Of a stretch of 64,000 nt of DNA, positions 39,146-48,133 are shown in pieces. Source of the stretch: Facklamia sp. 7083-14-GEN3 (lineage in GTDB: Bacteria > Bacillota > Bacilli > Lactobacillales > Aerococcaceae); NCBI RefSeq assembly GCF_024742075.1, contig NZ_JANSGD010000004.1:62001-126000 (forward strand). Reading direction: 5' to 3'. The translations under genes and the position numbers were made by a program. The notes beneath the pieces are model-generated. The model was not told the DNA's origin, searched no databases, and saw only the letters and a list, made by a program, of their open reading frames with translations. Each line of letters opens with the position of its first letter. Within the stretch, counting starts at the first letter, position 1.

Positions 39146-40462
39146 ATGAAAAAAGTAATGAAGAAATTGATGGTAGGCTTACTATCAGCTTCAATGTCAG
39201 TAGCGAGCGTATTACCTTTAACTCAAACAGTCCAAGCTGCAGAACCAGTTAAGTTATCATTCTGGCATGGAATGGGTGGATCAGTCGGAGAAGCCTTACA
39301 AAAATTAGTGGATCAATACAATGAATCTCAAGATGCTGTAGAAGTTGAAGCACAGTATCAAGGATCTTATGACGAAACATTAACAAAATTACGTTCTTCA
39401 GCTTCAGGATCAGAAGTAGGTGCAGATGTGGTCCAAGTATTTGAAGTTGGAACCACCTTTATGATTGATTCAGGTTTGACTGTTCCAATTCAAGATTATG
39501 TGGATAAGACAGATTTTGATTTGGACCTTTTAGAGCCGAACTTATTAGCTTATTTCACCATTAATGATCAATTAAATTCAATGCCTTTCAATAACTCAAC
39601 CCCTTTAATGTACTATAATAAAGATCTTTTTGATAAAGCTGGGGTGGAAGTTCCAACAACCCTAGAAGAGTTAATTGAAATTGGACCTAAATTACAAGAA
39701 GCAGGAGCAGCTATGCCAGCTTCTATCGGAATCTATGGTTGGTGGATTGATCAATGGTTTAACAAAATGGAAAAAGAAATCTTTGACCATGCGAATGGAC
39801 GCGATGGCGCACCTGAATCGGTAGCCTTTATTGAAAATGGAGGCATGGAAAAGATTTTGACGATGTGGAAAAATGGCGTAGATGCGGGTGTTATGCCTAA
39901 CGTAGGTCGTGAGGGAGGACATCCAGAATTTATAGCAGGTCAATCAGCTATTACTTTTGGGTCAACAGCAAGTTTACGTCAATTGTTAACAGAAGTAGAT
40001 GGTCGTTTTGAAATCGGAACTGCCTATTACCCTGGTATCGATTCAGACGATAAAGGTGGCGTATCTATCGGTGGAGCTTCTCTGTGGATGATTGAATCAG
40101 ATGATGAGGCTAAAAAAGATGCAGCTTGGGACTTTATTCAATTCTTAGTATCGCCTACTTCTCAAGCTCAATGGAATGTTGATACAGGATACTTCCCTGT
40201 TAACTTAGCTGCTCATGATGAGCAAAACTTTAAAGACAATTTAGAAGAATTTCCTCAATTCCAGACAGCGATTGATCAGTTGCATGATTCGACAGCAGAT
40301 GATCAAGGAGCTTTAGCAGGGGTTGCTCAAGAAGCACGTCAAGTTTTTGAAAATGAATTAGAAAAAGTGATTAATGGTGAAACTGATCCTAAGTCAGCTG
40401 CACAAGCTATGGCAGATCAAATCAATAAAGCGATTGAAAATTACAATAAAGCAAACCAATAA
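39146..40462 (+). CDS. ugpB: Glycerol-3-phosphate / glycerophosphodiester binding protein (UgpB-like)
   Basis: Family 1 extracellular binding protein, about 438 residues. After the signal peptide come LSFWHGMGGSVGEALQKLVD, QGSYDETLTKLRS and MPFNNSTPLMYYNKDLFDKAG, characteristic of UgpB. The signal ends TVQAAEP, an Ala-x-Ala site, with no lipobox cysteine and none in the protein. Substrate assignment rests on similarity to UgpB and on the phosphodiesterase gene at the end of the operon. ATG 39146 has AAAGGAGG seven bases upstream; the in-frame ATG at 39101 is before the predicted transcription start. Confidence 0.9.
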   Translation: MKKVMKKLMVGLLSASMSVASVLPLTQTVQAAEPVKLSFWHGMGGSVGEALQKLVDQYNESQDAVEVEAQYQGSYDETLTKLRSSASGSEVGADVVQVFEVGTTFMIDSGLTVPIQDYVDKTDFDLDLLEPNLLAYFTINDQLNSMPFNNSTPLMYYNKDLFDKAGVEVPTTLEELIEIGPKLQEAGAAMPASIGIYGWWIDQWFNKMEKEIFDHANGRDGAPESVAFIENGGMEKILTMWKNGVDAGVMPNVGREGGHPEFIAGQSAITFGSTASLRQLLTEVDGRFEIGTAYYPGIDSDDKGGVSIGGASLWMIESDDEAKKDAAWDFIQFLVSPTSQAQWNVDTGYFPVNLAAHDEQNFKDNLEEFPQFQTAIDQLHDSTADDQGALAGVAQEARQVFENELEKVINGETDPKSAAQAMADQINKAIENYNKANQ

Positions 40463-40486
40463 TTTAATGAATTAAAAGTTTAGATA

Positions 40487-40525
40487 ATCGAGAGAGCTTC
40501 ATTATTGGTGTTCTCTCGATTTTTT
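40487..40525 (+). terminator. Internal terminator between ugpB and ugpA
   Basis: ATCGAGAG (40487-40494) pairs with CTCTCGAT (40513-40520), followed by six T residues. It lies inside the operon, so partial termination would give more ugpB than permease mRNA. Confidence 0.8.
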
Positions 40526-40559
40526 ATGTGTAAGGATTTTCATTGGAAGAGGTGGGAAG

Positions 40560-41444
40560 ATGGAAGAAATTGTAATAATCGAGCAACAGAGAAGTCTGTG
40601 GGAAAAAATAAAGGGATATGGGTATTTACTCCCTGCGATTATAGTTTTATCTATATTTATGTTCTGGCCATTCTTTCAGACCATTTATCGGAGTTTATTT
40701 TTGACTAATAATTTAGGTCAAAATGCAGAGTATCTTGGTTTAGGGAATTATGCAGAACTTTTTTCAAGTGAAAGCTTTTGGAATAGTGTGGTGGTGTCTT
40801 TTAAATTTGTTGTCATCGTGGTTATTGTGGGGGTTGTGTTAGGGTTTATTACAGCTCTTTTATGTCAAAAAACATTTCCAGGGATTAAACTTTTTTCAAC
40901 TTCATACGCCATGCCAATGGCGATTGCATCTGCCGGAATTGCAATGATTTTTCAAGTGATGTTAAATCCAACGGTCGGGATTGTGAACCGGATTTTAGGA
41001 ACTTATATTAACTATCTCTCTCAGCCAGGGAGCGCCTTATTAGTCGTTGGTATCTTAACTGGTTGGTTGAATTCAGGGATGAATTTTTTATACTTTTCGT
41101 CAGGTCTAGCGAGTATCGACGACTCCCTGTATGAATCAGCTTCCATTGATGGAGCAAATGGTATAAAAAAATTTATTTATATAACCATTCCTTCATTAAA
41201 GCCAACTTTATTTTTTGTGATTGTAACTAATGTTATTAATGCCTTTCAAGGATTTGGCCAAATTAATATTTTAACAAAAGGTGGTCCTGGACAAGCATCC
41301 AATGTGATTGTCTATGATATTTATCGGAATGCTTTTATGAATTACCGTTACGGTTATGCTTCAGCAGAATCGGTAATCTTATTTTTAATTGTTATGATCT
41401 TAACCATTATTATGTTTAAAATTCGTGGAAAGGAGAGGGCATAG
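40560..41444 (+). CDS. ugpA: Glycerol-3-phosphate ABC transporter permease UgpA
   Basis: First permease, 294 residues with six membrane segments (first one LLPAIIVLSIFMFWPFFQTI, then YRSLFLTNNLG). The coupling loop DSLYESASIDGANGIKKFIY has the EAA motif of carbohydrate-type permeases, and LTKGGPGQASNVIVYDIYR is the conserved C-terminal segment. AAGAGGTGGG precedes the ATG. Its stop overlaps the start of ugpE by one base. Confidence 0.92.
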   Translation: MEEIVIIEQQRSLWEKIKGYGYLLPAIIVLSIFMFWPFFQTIYRSLFLTNNLGQNAEYLGLGNYAELFSSESFWNSVVVSFKFVVIVVIVGVVLGFITALLCQKTFPGIKLFSTSYAMPMAIASAGIAMIFQVMLNPTVGIVNRILGTYINYLSQPGSALLVVGILTGWLNSGMNFLYFSSGLASIDDSLYESASIDGANGIKKFIYITIPSLKPTLFFVIVTNVINAFQGFGQINILTKGGPGQASNVIVYDIYRNAFMNYRYGYASAESVILFLIVMILTIIMFKIRGKERA

Positions 41445-42316
41445 TGGCAGAAATAATAAAAGAAAGTAAGAAAAAGAAAGTTACAAGAAGACGTAAACCA
41501 ATCACCGTATGGAGTATATTGCGTTTACTTTTAAATGTTGTCATGCTATTGATTGTGCTTTCCCCTCTATTATATGGGTTAATGATGTCCATTAAACCTT
41601 CTGGAGAATTATACGACCCTGAAAGTATTTGGTTTCCTAAAAACCCTACTTTGACTAATTTTATCGATGTCTTTGAAATGGCACCGATTGGAACTTATAT
41701 TAGGAATTCAATGATTGTTGCAGTCTCCATCACGGTCAGTCAATTAATCACTTCTGTGCTAGCAGCCTTTGCTTTTCGTTTTTTGAAATTTAAAGGGAAA
41801 GGGATTATTTATGCCTTAATTCTATCCACCATGATGATTCCAGGTGAGGCCGTTATTATCTCACAATTTTTAATGGTTTCCTCTTGGGGATGGAATGACT
41901 CCTTATATGTTTTAATCATTCCTTTTATCATTTCAGCCTTTAATATTTTCCTGTGTGTGCAAGCCTTGCAAAACTTTCCCTATGAAGTTTATGAAGCGGC
42001 CAAGGTAGATGGTTGTAACGATTTCCGCTTTGTTTTAACGATTTTAATGCCTTTAATTAAACCAACTTTAGGCGCCATGTCTGTTCAATCTTTTCTTTCA
42101 GGTTGGAATATGTATATGTGGCCGCTTTTGGTTACCAATAATGATCAAAATCGTACCGTTCAGATAGGTATAAGCATGCTGAATTCAGTAGATTCCCAAT
42201 CGCTAGTTTTAATGGTAGCAGGAGTTATGATCTGTATGGTACCAAGTCTGCTTATTTTCATTGTTGGATCAAGGAATATGGTAAAAGGTCTTACGGCCGG
42301 AGCGGTGAAAGGATAA
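41444..42316 (+). CDS. ugpE: Glycerol-3-phosphate ABC transporter permease UgpE
   Basis: Second permease, 290 residues, starting at GTG 41444 which shares a base with the ugpA stop; GGAGAGGG lies upstream. A basic N terminus (KESKKKKVTRRRKP) precedes six membrane segments. LIVLSPLLYGLMMSIKPSGE and the EAA loop EVYEAAKVDGCNDFRFVLTI are typical of MalG/UgpE-type proteins. Confidence 0.92.
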   Translation: MAEIIKESKKKKVTRRRKPITVWSILRLLLNVVMLLIVLSPLLYGLMMSIKPSGELYDPESIWFPKNPTLTNFIDVFEMAPIGTYIRNSMIVAVSITVSQLITSVLAAFAFRFLKFKGKGIIYALILSTMMIPGEAVIISQFLMVSSWGWNDSLYVLIIPFIISAFNIFLCVQALQNFPYEVYEAAKVDGCNDFRFVLTILMPLIKPTLGAMSVQSFLSGWNMYMWPLLVTNNDQNRTVQIGISMLNSVDSQSLVLMVAGVMICMVPSLLIFIVGSRNMVKGLTAGAVKG

Positions 42317-42328
42317 GGAGAGAGTTTT

Positions 42329-43462
42329 ATGGCAAAATTAAGTTTAAGAAAAGTTGCTAAAATTTATGATGATGGCTTTAAGGCAGTCAATAATATTGAT
42401 TTAGAAATTGAAGATAAAGAGTTTATCGTGCTTGTAGGTCCTTCTGGATGCGGTAAGTCTACCACTTTAAGAATGATTGCGGGTCTTGAGAGCATTTCAG
42501 AAGGAGAATTATGGATAGGGGATTTAAGGGTAAATAACTTGCAACCCAAAGACCGTGATATTGCCATGGTTTTTCAGTCATACGCACTATACCCACATAT
42601 GAATGTTCGTGATAACATGGGTTTCTCAATGAAAATGAATGGGATTAGTAAAAAGGATCGCCATTTACGGGTAGAACAAGTAGCTAATGCCCTCCAGTTA
42701 ACTGAATTGCTTGATAAGAAACCAGGGGCTTTATCAGGAGGTCAACGTCAAAGAGTGGCGTTAGGACGAGCCATGGTTCGAAATCCTAAAGTTTTTCTAC
42801 TAGATGAGCCTTTATCCAACTTGGATGCTAAACTACGGGTATCTATGCGGTCTGAAATTACGCAATTACACCGCGAGTTAGGAACAACCTTTGTTTATGT
42901 CACCCACGATCAAACAGAGGCCATGACTATGGGGACGCGAATAGCGGTTATGAACGCTGGAAATATCGAACAATATGACACGCCTGCTAATTTGTATTAT
43001 AATCCTTGTAATAAGTTTGTTGCTGAATTTATAGGGTCACCGATGATTAATATGTTTAATGGCAGATTAATCAGTGAAAATGGGGAAGTAGTTCTGCAAA
43101 TTGCGGATAAATCATTTATCTTGTCTGATGCAGTTAAAGATCAATTAAAAGTTTCAGTAGAAGGACAAGAAGTCTATATAGGTATTCGACCTGAAGATAT
43201 GCACCATAAGGCTGAGGGCCTAAATACCTCAGGTTTAAACGTAGTAGCTAAGAATGTTGAGCAAGTAGGCTCTGATACTTTTGTATATTTCGACCATCCT
43301 ACTTCTAGTCGTGAATTAGTGGCTCGCTTTTCACCGGCTCGTCCCGTTAAAATTGGTGAAGAAGTTCAAGTTCAGTTGGACTTAAATAAAATCATGTTGT
43401 TCGATAAAATAACAGAATCATCGATTCTGGATCGAATGATTGGAGAGGACTTTGATAAATAA
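42329..43462 (+). CDS. ugpC: Glycerol-3-phosphate ABC transporter ATP-binding protein UgpC
   Basis: MalK-type ATPase of 377 residues. Walker A GPSGCGKST, Q-loop FQSYALYPHM, signature LSGGQRQRVALGRAM, Walker B VFLLDEPLSNLD and switch VTHDQTEAMT are intact. The C-terminal third is the TOBE/OB regulatory domain (GSPMINMFNGRL, YIGIRPEDMHH), the part that in UgpC and MalK binds regulators. The stop overlaps the ugpQ start by one base. Confidence 0.93.
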   Translation: MAKLSLRKVAKIYDDGFKAVNNIDLEIEDKEFIVLVGPSGCGKSTTLRMIAGLESISEGELWIGDLRVNNLQPKDRDIAMVFQSYALYPHMNVRDNMGFSMKMNGISKKDRHLRVEQVANALQLTELLDKKPGALSGGQRQRVALGRAMVRNPKVFLLDEPLSNLDAKLRVSMRSEITQLHRELGTTFVYVTHDQTEAMTMGTRIAVMNAGNIEQYDTPANLYYNPCNKFVAEFIGSPMINMFNGRLISENGEVVLQIADKSFILSDAVKDQLKVSVEGQEVYIGIRPEDMHHKAEGLNTSGLNVVAKNVEQVGSDTFVYFDHPTSSRELVARFSPARPVKIGEEVQVQLDLNKIMLFDKITESSILDRMIGEDFDK

Positions 43463-44196
43463 TGGCTAAAATTATTGCGCATCGAGGATACTCGGCAAAG
43501 TATCCTGAAAACACCATGCTAGCTTTTAAAGAAGCAGCAAAGTTTCCAATTGAGGGTATTGAGCTAGATGTCCATTTAACTAAAGACCAAGAGGTTGTTA
43601 TCATTCATGATGAATCAATTGATCGCACTTCAACAGGTAGTGGCTATGTAAAAGATATGACCTTAACCGAATTGCGGCAGTATAATTATTATGCTCAATT
43701 TCAACACACTCAAGTTAGCTCATCTAGTGATATTCAAATACCTCTCTTGCGCGAATTTTTTGAATGGATGCAGCCTCTAGATATTAAAGTTAATATTGAG
43801 TTAAAAACAAATATTTTTCGCTATGAGGGTTTAAATATTAAGGTTTTAGAATTAATCAGGGAATTTAAATTAGAAGATCGTGTTTTGATTTCGTCTTTTA
43901 ATCACCATAGTGTGCGTGATTTTATGCGCCTAGCAGGTGATAGTAAAATTGAATACGGCTTTTTAACGGCGTCGGGTCAACTAAACCCAGGTAAATACTG
44001 TAAAGAGCACGGTGTCGGTCATTATCATCCTGCCTTTGTGACTTTAGATCCAGAAGATATTGAAGAATGTCATCGTCAGGGAGTCGAAATTAACACATAC
44101 ACAGTGAATGAAGCTGATCATATCCAGATGATGATTGATGCGGGTGTGGACCGCATTATAACTAACTATGTTGAGAGAGCTTTGGAATTAAATTAA
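43462..44196 (+). CDS. ugpQ: Glycerophosphodiester phosphodiesterase UgpQ
   Basis: Cytoplasmic GDPD-family enzyme, 244 residues, that splits glycerophosphodiesters into glycerol-3-phosphate and an alcohol. The metal and phosphate site residues are in IIAHRGYSAKYPENTMLAF (His, Arg, Glu) and IELDVHLTKD, then VNIELKTN; IEINTYTVNE-like VEINTYTVNE and the ending VDRIITNYVERA complete the barrel. No signal peptide, so it works on imported diesters. Last gene of the operon, followed by a strong terminator. Confidence 0.93.
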   Translation: MAKIIAHRGYSAKYPENTMLAFKEAAKFPIEGIELDVHLTKDQEVVIIHDESIDRTSTGSGYVKDMTLTELRQYNYYAQFQHTQVSSSSDIQIPLLREFFEWMQPLDIKVNIELKTNIFRYEGLNIKVLELIREFKLEDRVLISSFNHHSVRDFMRLAGDSKIEYGFLTASGQLNPGKYCKEHGVGHYHPAFVTLDPEDIEECHRQGVEINTYTVNEADHIQMMIDAGVDRIITNYVERALELN

Positions 44197-44206
44197 ATAT
44201 CTTAAT

Positions 44207-44246
44207 GAGCGATTGATCTATTTTAATAGATAAATCGCTCTTTTTT
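44207..44246 (+). terminator. Terminator of the ugp operon
   Basis: GAGCGATT pairs with AATCGCTC, extended by ATCTATT/AATAGAT, then six T residues. Confidence 0.92.
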
Positions 44247-44366
44247 ATTATTAGATTTTCTGATAAATTAGCTATATTTATCAGAAAGTCTGAATAATGA
44301 TTAACCCAGTATTCTAGGTAGTCAATATAATATGTGCTAAGATGCATACTAGTAGGAAAAAACTTC

Positions 44367-44394
44367 TTATTAGCTACTTAACATAACGTTATCA
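44367..44394 (+). promoter_or_regulatory. Candidate Pho boxes upstream of phnD
   Basis: TTATTA (44367), TTAACA (44378) and TTATCA (44389) repeat every 11 bp with 5-bp spacers, like the ugpB boxes. CATAGT (44393-44398) could be the -10, placing the transcription start only a few bases before the AAGGAGG ribosome binding site. A TATAAT at 44326 is an alternative promoter. Confidence 0.5.
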
Positions 44395-44424
44395 TAGTAG
44401 CGAAGAAATGAAGGAGGAATTAAG

Positions 44425-45306
44425 ATGAAAAAAATTATTAGTATTTTAACATCAATCACATTATTTGTAACTTTCTTAGTGAATATAATGCCCATTAATA
44501 AAGTAGAAGCAGAGGACGAACAGGTTTTAAAAATATCTGCCATTCCCGACTTTGATCAAACAGAATTAACTCGAGGCTTTGATTCTTTTGCAGAATATTT
44601 ATCTGAAGAATTAGAAATGAAAGTAGAGTATGTTCCTGTAACAGATTATGCTTCAGTTGTAACAGCTTTTGAACGAGGTGAAATTGATCTGGTATGGTTT
44701 GGTGGTTTAACGGGAGTTCAAGCTCGTTCATTAGTACCCGAGGCAGAAGCAATTGCTCAACGTCCAATGGATGCCCAGTTTAAATCGTATTTTATAAAAC
44801 AAAAAGGACTGGACATTAAAGAGTTAGAAGATTTGAAAGGACAGTCTTTCGCATTTGGTTCTGAATCTTCGACCTCAGGTCATTTAATGCCGCGCTACTT
44901 TTTATCTGAAGTTGGAATTAATCCGGAAGAAGACTTCGATGGAGAACCTCTTTACTCAGGTTCACATGATAAGACGATTGCTTTAGTAGAAGCTGGAACA
45001 GTTAAAGCAGGTGCTGTTAATCAACAATATTGGGAGCAAGCGTTAGAAAAAGGTGAAGTTAATGAAGATAAGGTAGAAGCATTCTTTGTTACACCTGAGT
45101 ATTATGATTATAATTGGACAGTAGGTGATGTCGATGCGAAATTTGGTGAAGGAATGAAAGAGAAAATCAAAGATGACCTGTTAAATATCAAAACAGAGGA
45201 CTCTGAAATGTTAGACTTGTTATCGACAGATAAGTTTATCGAAACAAACAATGAAAATTATGAGAATATTGAAAAAGTAGCTAAAGACCTAGGTTTAATT
45301 GAGTAG
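44425..45306 (+). CDS. phnD: Phosphonate/phosphite-binding protein (PhnD family) without lipobox
   Basis: Periplasmic-type binding protein of the PhnD/PtxB family, 293 residues. Key parts are the ligand loop VPVTDYASVVTAFERGEIDL, VWFGGLTGVQAR and FGSESSTSGHLMPRYFL, where the SSTSG loop binds the phosphonate or phosphite group. The signal peptide ends KVEAEDE with no cysteine; again not a predicted lipoprotein. Which phosphorus compound is taken up cannot be read; no C-P lyase or phosphite dehydrogenase gene is in the window. Confidence 0.88.
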   Translation: MKKIISILTSITLFVTFLVNIMPINKVEAEDEQVLKISAIPDFDQTELTRGFDSFAEYLSEELEMKVEYVPVTDYASVVTAFERGEIDLVWFGGLTGVQARSLVPEAEAIAQRPMDAQFKSYFIKQKGLDIKELEDLKGQSFAFGSESSTSGHLMPRYFLSEVGINPEEDFDGEPLYSGSHDKTIALVEAGTVKAGAVNQQYWEQALEKGEVNEDKVEAFFVTPEYYDYNWTVGDVDAKFGEGMKEKIKDDLLNIKTEDSEMLDLLSTDKFIETNNENYENIEKVAKDLGLIE

Positions 45307-45314
45307 GTGACAAA

Positions 45315-46067
45315 TTGATAGATAAAAAAATTATTTCATTAGAACAGGTTACCAAGCAATTTGGTGACCTGTTCGCTTTAAGGGAGATTTCTTTTGAAGC
45401 GAGAGAGGGAGAGCGGATTGCTTTATTAGGACCCTCTGGGTCAGGTAAGTCAACTTTAATGAATTTATTAACGAGAACGCTTCAGGCAGACCAAGGTAAA
45501 ATTGAATTAGCAAGTCAAAATATAGATAAGTACGTCAATCAGAAAGAATATGCAAAACTGGTTGGTATATTGCGGCAACAATTTGACTTGGTGAATAATT
45601 TAAGTGTAATAAACAATGTCTTAGTAGGACGTTTTAATGAATGGGGAACCTTCAAGTCATTGCTCTCACTATTTAAGACCCAAGACTTAAAAATCGCACA
45701 ATTGGCCTTAAAAAAAGTGGGTATGTCAGATAAAATAAATGAAATGACTGCCAATTTATCGGGTGGAGAGCAACAACGTGTTGCGATTGCCCGCTTATTA
45801 GTACAAGATCCTAAAATAATCTTAGCAGATGAACCTGTTTCATCATTAGATCCAAATAATGCTAGGATTGTATTAAATCTTTTGAATCAATTAGTTAGAG
45901 AAGATCAAAGAACACTCATTGCTTCAATGCATTCTGTCGACCTATCTTTAGAGTTTTTTTCTAGAATTATTGGAATCCGTGGCGGACGAATTCTTTTTGA
46001 TAAAAAGACTGATGAAATAGAAGAAAACATACTCAAAGAGTTATACGAGGTGAAAAAAGATGAGTAA
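45315..46067 (+). CDS. phnC: Phosphonate ABC transporter ATP-binding protein PhnC
   Basis: ATPase of 250 residues beginning at TTG 45315, eight bases after phnD, with GTAGGTG upstream. Walker A GPSGSGKST, Q-loop RQQFDLV, signature LSGGEQQRVAIARLL, Walker B IILADEPVSSLD. The final switch region reads ASMHSVDLSLEFFSRIIGIR, as in PhnC. Its end overlaps the first permease gene by 8 bases. Confidence 0.9.
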   Translation: MIDKKIISLEQVTKQFGDLFALREISFEAREGERIALLGPSGSGKSTLMNLLTRTLQADQGKIELASQNIDKYVNQKEYAKLVGILRQQFDLVNNLSVINNVLVGRFNEWGTFKSLLSLFKTQDLKIAQLALKKVGMSDKINEMTANLSGGEQQRVAIARLLVQDPKIILADEPVSSLDPNNARIVLNLLNQLVREDQRTLIASMHSVDLSLEFFSRIIGIRGGRILFDKKTDEIEENILKELYEVKKDE

Positions 46068-46836
46068 GCTTGTAGAAAAAAACCAAAGGGAAATTCTCTC
46101 AATAGCGTTACTTCTGATTTTTTTATCTAGCCTTTTCATCATCCCATGGAGTAATGGGGTTATAAATAGTGGCGGTCTCGATATGGCCCAGCGCATGTTA
46201 AGATCTATGATTCATTTAGATCTTAGATTAGAGACCCTAATGCTTGCAATTGAAGCCTTATGGACAACATTTTCATATGCTTTAATTGCTGTTTCAATAG
46301 CTATTATATTTGCAATGCTCATGGCTGTTTTAGCAGCAGGTGTTTTAATTAAAAATTCAACAATTCGCTTGATTGCTAGAATGATAATTGGCTTCTTAAG
46401 AGCAATCCACGAACTCGTTTGGGCCTGGATGTTCGTAGCGGCAATAGGGTTAAATCCTTTAGCAGGTATTTTTGCTTTATCAATTCCTTATATCGGTTAT
46501 TTAGGAAAAATTTATGCGGATCATTTGGAGGAAGTTCCTCAAGAGCCTTTGAATGCGTTACAAGAGGCGGGAGCTAATCGTTTTCAGCTATTTATATATG
46601 GTTATCTACCAAATGCCTTTCCTAATATGCTGAGTTATACGATGTACCGTTTAGAATGTGCTATTCGATCCTCGTCTGTCCTATCATTTGTAGGTCTAGG
46701 AGGAATTGGCTTTAGGATCCAAATGGCATTACAAGATATGCGTTTTGAAGAAGTTTGGACTTATTTAATCTTTCTTATTCTATTGATTTTTGTTATCGAT
46801 CAATGGAGCGCTAGAATTAGGAGGATTTTATCGTGA
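46060..46836 (+). CDS. phnE: Phosphonate ABC transporter permease PhnE (first copy)
   Basis: Permease of 258 residues. RIIRA-like IGFLRAIHELVWAWMFVAAIG, SIPYIGYLGKIYADHLEEVP and the coupling segment ALQEAGANRFQLFIYGYLPN are typical of PhnE. About five to six membrane segments. Overlaps phnC at its start and the second permease at its end by four bases. Confidence 0.9.
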   Translation: MSKLVEKNQREILSIALLLIFLSSLFIIPWSNGVINSGGLDMAQRMLRSMIHLDLRLETLMLAIEALWTTFSYALIAVSIAIIFAMLMAVLAAGVLIKNSTIRLIARMIIGFLRAIHELVWAWMFVAAIGLNPLAGIFALSIPYIGYLGKIYADHLEEVPQEPLNALQEAGANRFQLFIYGYLPNAFPNMLSYTMYRLECAIRSSSVLSFVGLGGIGFRIQMALQDMRFEEVWTYLIFLILLIFVIDQWSARIRRILS

Positions 46837-47681
46837 AAGATTTTAAGAAACGATCAAACTTTATACGAAATTCATTTTGGATGCTTTTGTTTCTCATTTC
46901 TATCTCATGGATTTTTATCTATTTGAATCATGAAAATGATTTGTTTGCAATTTTTACTAGTAAGAACAATATATACTTACAAAAATTTATTAAAAACCTT
47001 TTAGGTATTGGTAAAGAGAAGGTAGCTTACCTTGATCCTAAAGATTGGACAGTAGCTCTTAAGCTGTCTGCCGAAACATTTGTTATGTCTATCGTCGCTA
47101 TTGGTTTTGCAACGTTAGGAATGCTGGTGATTGTGTTTCCTACTGCACGCAATGTAGTTTCAGGGGAGTTGACTTATAGGAAAAGATGGTATTATTGGCC
47201 ACTTTTTCATGTAGGACGTTTTTTGTTTCTCATAGGTCGAGCAGTACCAGAGTTATTGTGGGCAATGATTTTACTCTATTTTTTTAAACCGGGTCTTTTA
47301 CCAGGAGCTTTAGCTTTAGCTTTACATAATTTTGGTATTTTGGGTAAGCTCGTTGCTGAACTCATCGAAGATATGGATGATCGGCCCATTCAAAATATGA
47401 TCGTGAATGGAGCAAGTACCTGGCAAGTATTTTTATATGGCTTGATTCCAGAACTAATGCCTAAAACATTAAACTATATTTTGTATCGATTTGAAAATAT
47501 AATTCGAGCGTCTTTGATAGTCGGTATAGTTGGAGCCGGTGGTTTAGGGATGCAATTTCGTTTAGCCATGAGCTTTTTCCGATATACTGATATTACACTA
47601 TACTTACTTTGCTATCTGATTATGGTTTATTTTTCTGATTTACTTTCTGCTTGGTGTAAGAAGTTTATCAAAGTCAGCTAA
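46833..47681 (+). CDS. phnE: Phosphonate ABC transporter permease PhnE (second copy)
   Basis: Second PhnE-type permease of 282 residues, starting at GTG 46833 with TTAGGAGG upstream inside the first copy. GRAVPELLWAMILLYFFKPG, ALHNFGILGKLVAELIEDMD and NGASTWQVFLYGLIPELMP mirror the first permease, so the transporter is a heterodimer. It carries a longer first extracellular loop (about 50 residues). Last gene of the phn operon. Confidence 0.9.
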   Translation: MKDFKKRSNFIRNSFWMLLFLISISWIFIYLNHENDLFAIFTSKNNIYLQKFIKNLLGIGKEKVAYLDPKDWTVALKLSAETFVMSIVAIGFATLGMLVIVFPTARNVVSGELTYRKRWYYWPLFHVGRFLFLIGRAVPELLWAMILLYFFKPGLLPGALALALHNFGILGKLVAELIEDMDDRPIQNMIVNGASTWQVFLYGLIPELMPKTLNYILYRFENIIRASLIVGIVGAGGLGMQFRLAMSFFRYTDITLYLLCYLIMVYFSDLLSAWCKKFIKVS

Positions 47682-47796
47682 ACTAATGTTTATCTGGTTT
47701 AAATATAAAATTTGTTAGTAATTAAGTTAATATTTGTTTTTTTTGAAAGTTCAACTTACAAAGAGGTTTTAGTTTTATTTAGTTAAAAATATATTT

Positions 47797-47836
47797 AAAA
47801 AAGCATCAGGGTTTCTTTAGAGGCCTGATGCTTTTT
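47797..47836. terminator. Bidirectional terminator between phn and csbD
   Basis: AAAAAGCATCAGG pairs with CCTGATGCTTTTTT, giving T runs on both strands. Confidence 0.92.
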
Positions 47837-47848
47837 TAAATTTTATAA

Positions 47849-48046
47849 TTATTTTTTATCGTTTAACCCTTTTTTTAATCCGTCGACAGCATCTTTAACG
47901 TCTTCAATACCTTCTTTAACGGTACCTTTAACTTTTTCTACCATACCTTCAGATTGTAATTCTTTATTATCTGTAACTTTTCCAATCGTTTCTTTAACGT
48001 TACCTGATAACTTCTCTAATTTCGCATTTTTCTTTTCTTCTGACAT
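47849..48046 (-). CDS. CsbD-family stress protein
   Basis: Small hydrophilic protein of 65 residues. The CsbD pattern is visible in KLSGNVKETIGKVTDNKELQ and EKVKGTVKEGIEDVK, with about one third lysine and glutamate. These proteins accumulate under general stress; the molecular role is unknown. AAAGGAGG precedes the ATG. The kdpC gene ends 87 bases upstream on the same strand, and a TATACT in that gap is a possible -10 of its own. Confidence 0.88.
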   Translation of the reverse strand: MSEEKKNAKLEKLSGNVKETIGKVTDNKELQSEGMVEKVKGTVKEGIEDVKDAVDGLKKGLNDKK

Positions 48047-48133
48047 TATAAAAACCTCCTTTAATAGTATATAATCAAAGATTAAATCTTTAATTTGTTA
48101 ATTTCAAATAGTTTGACTTAAGGTTTGAAAAAA

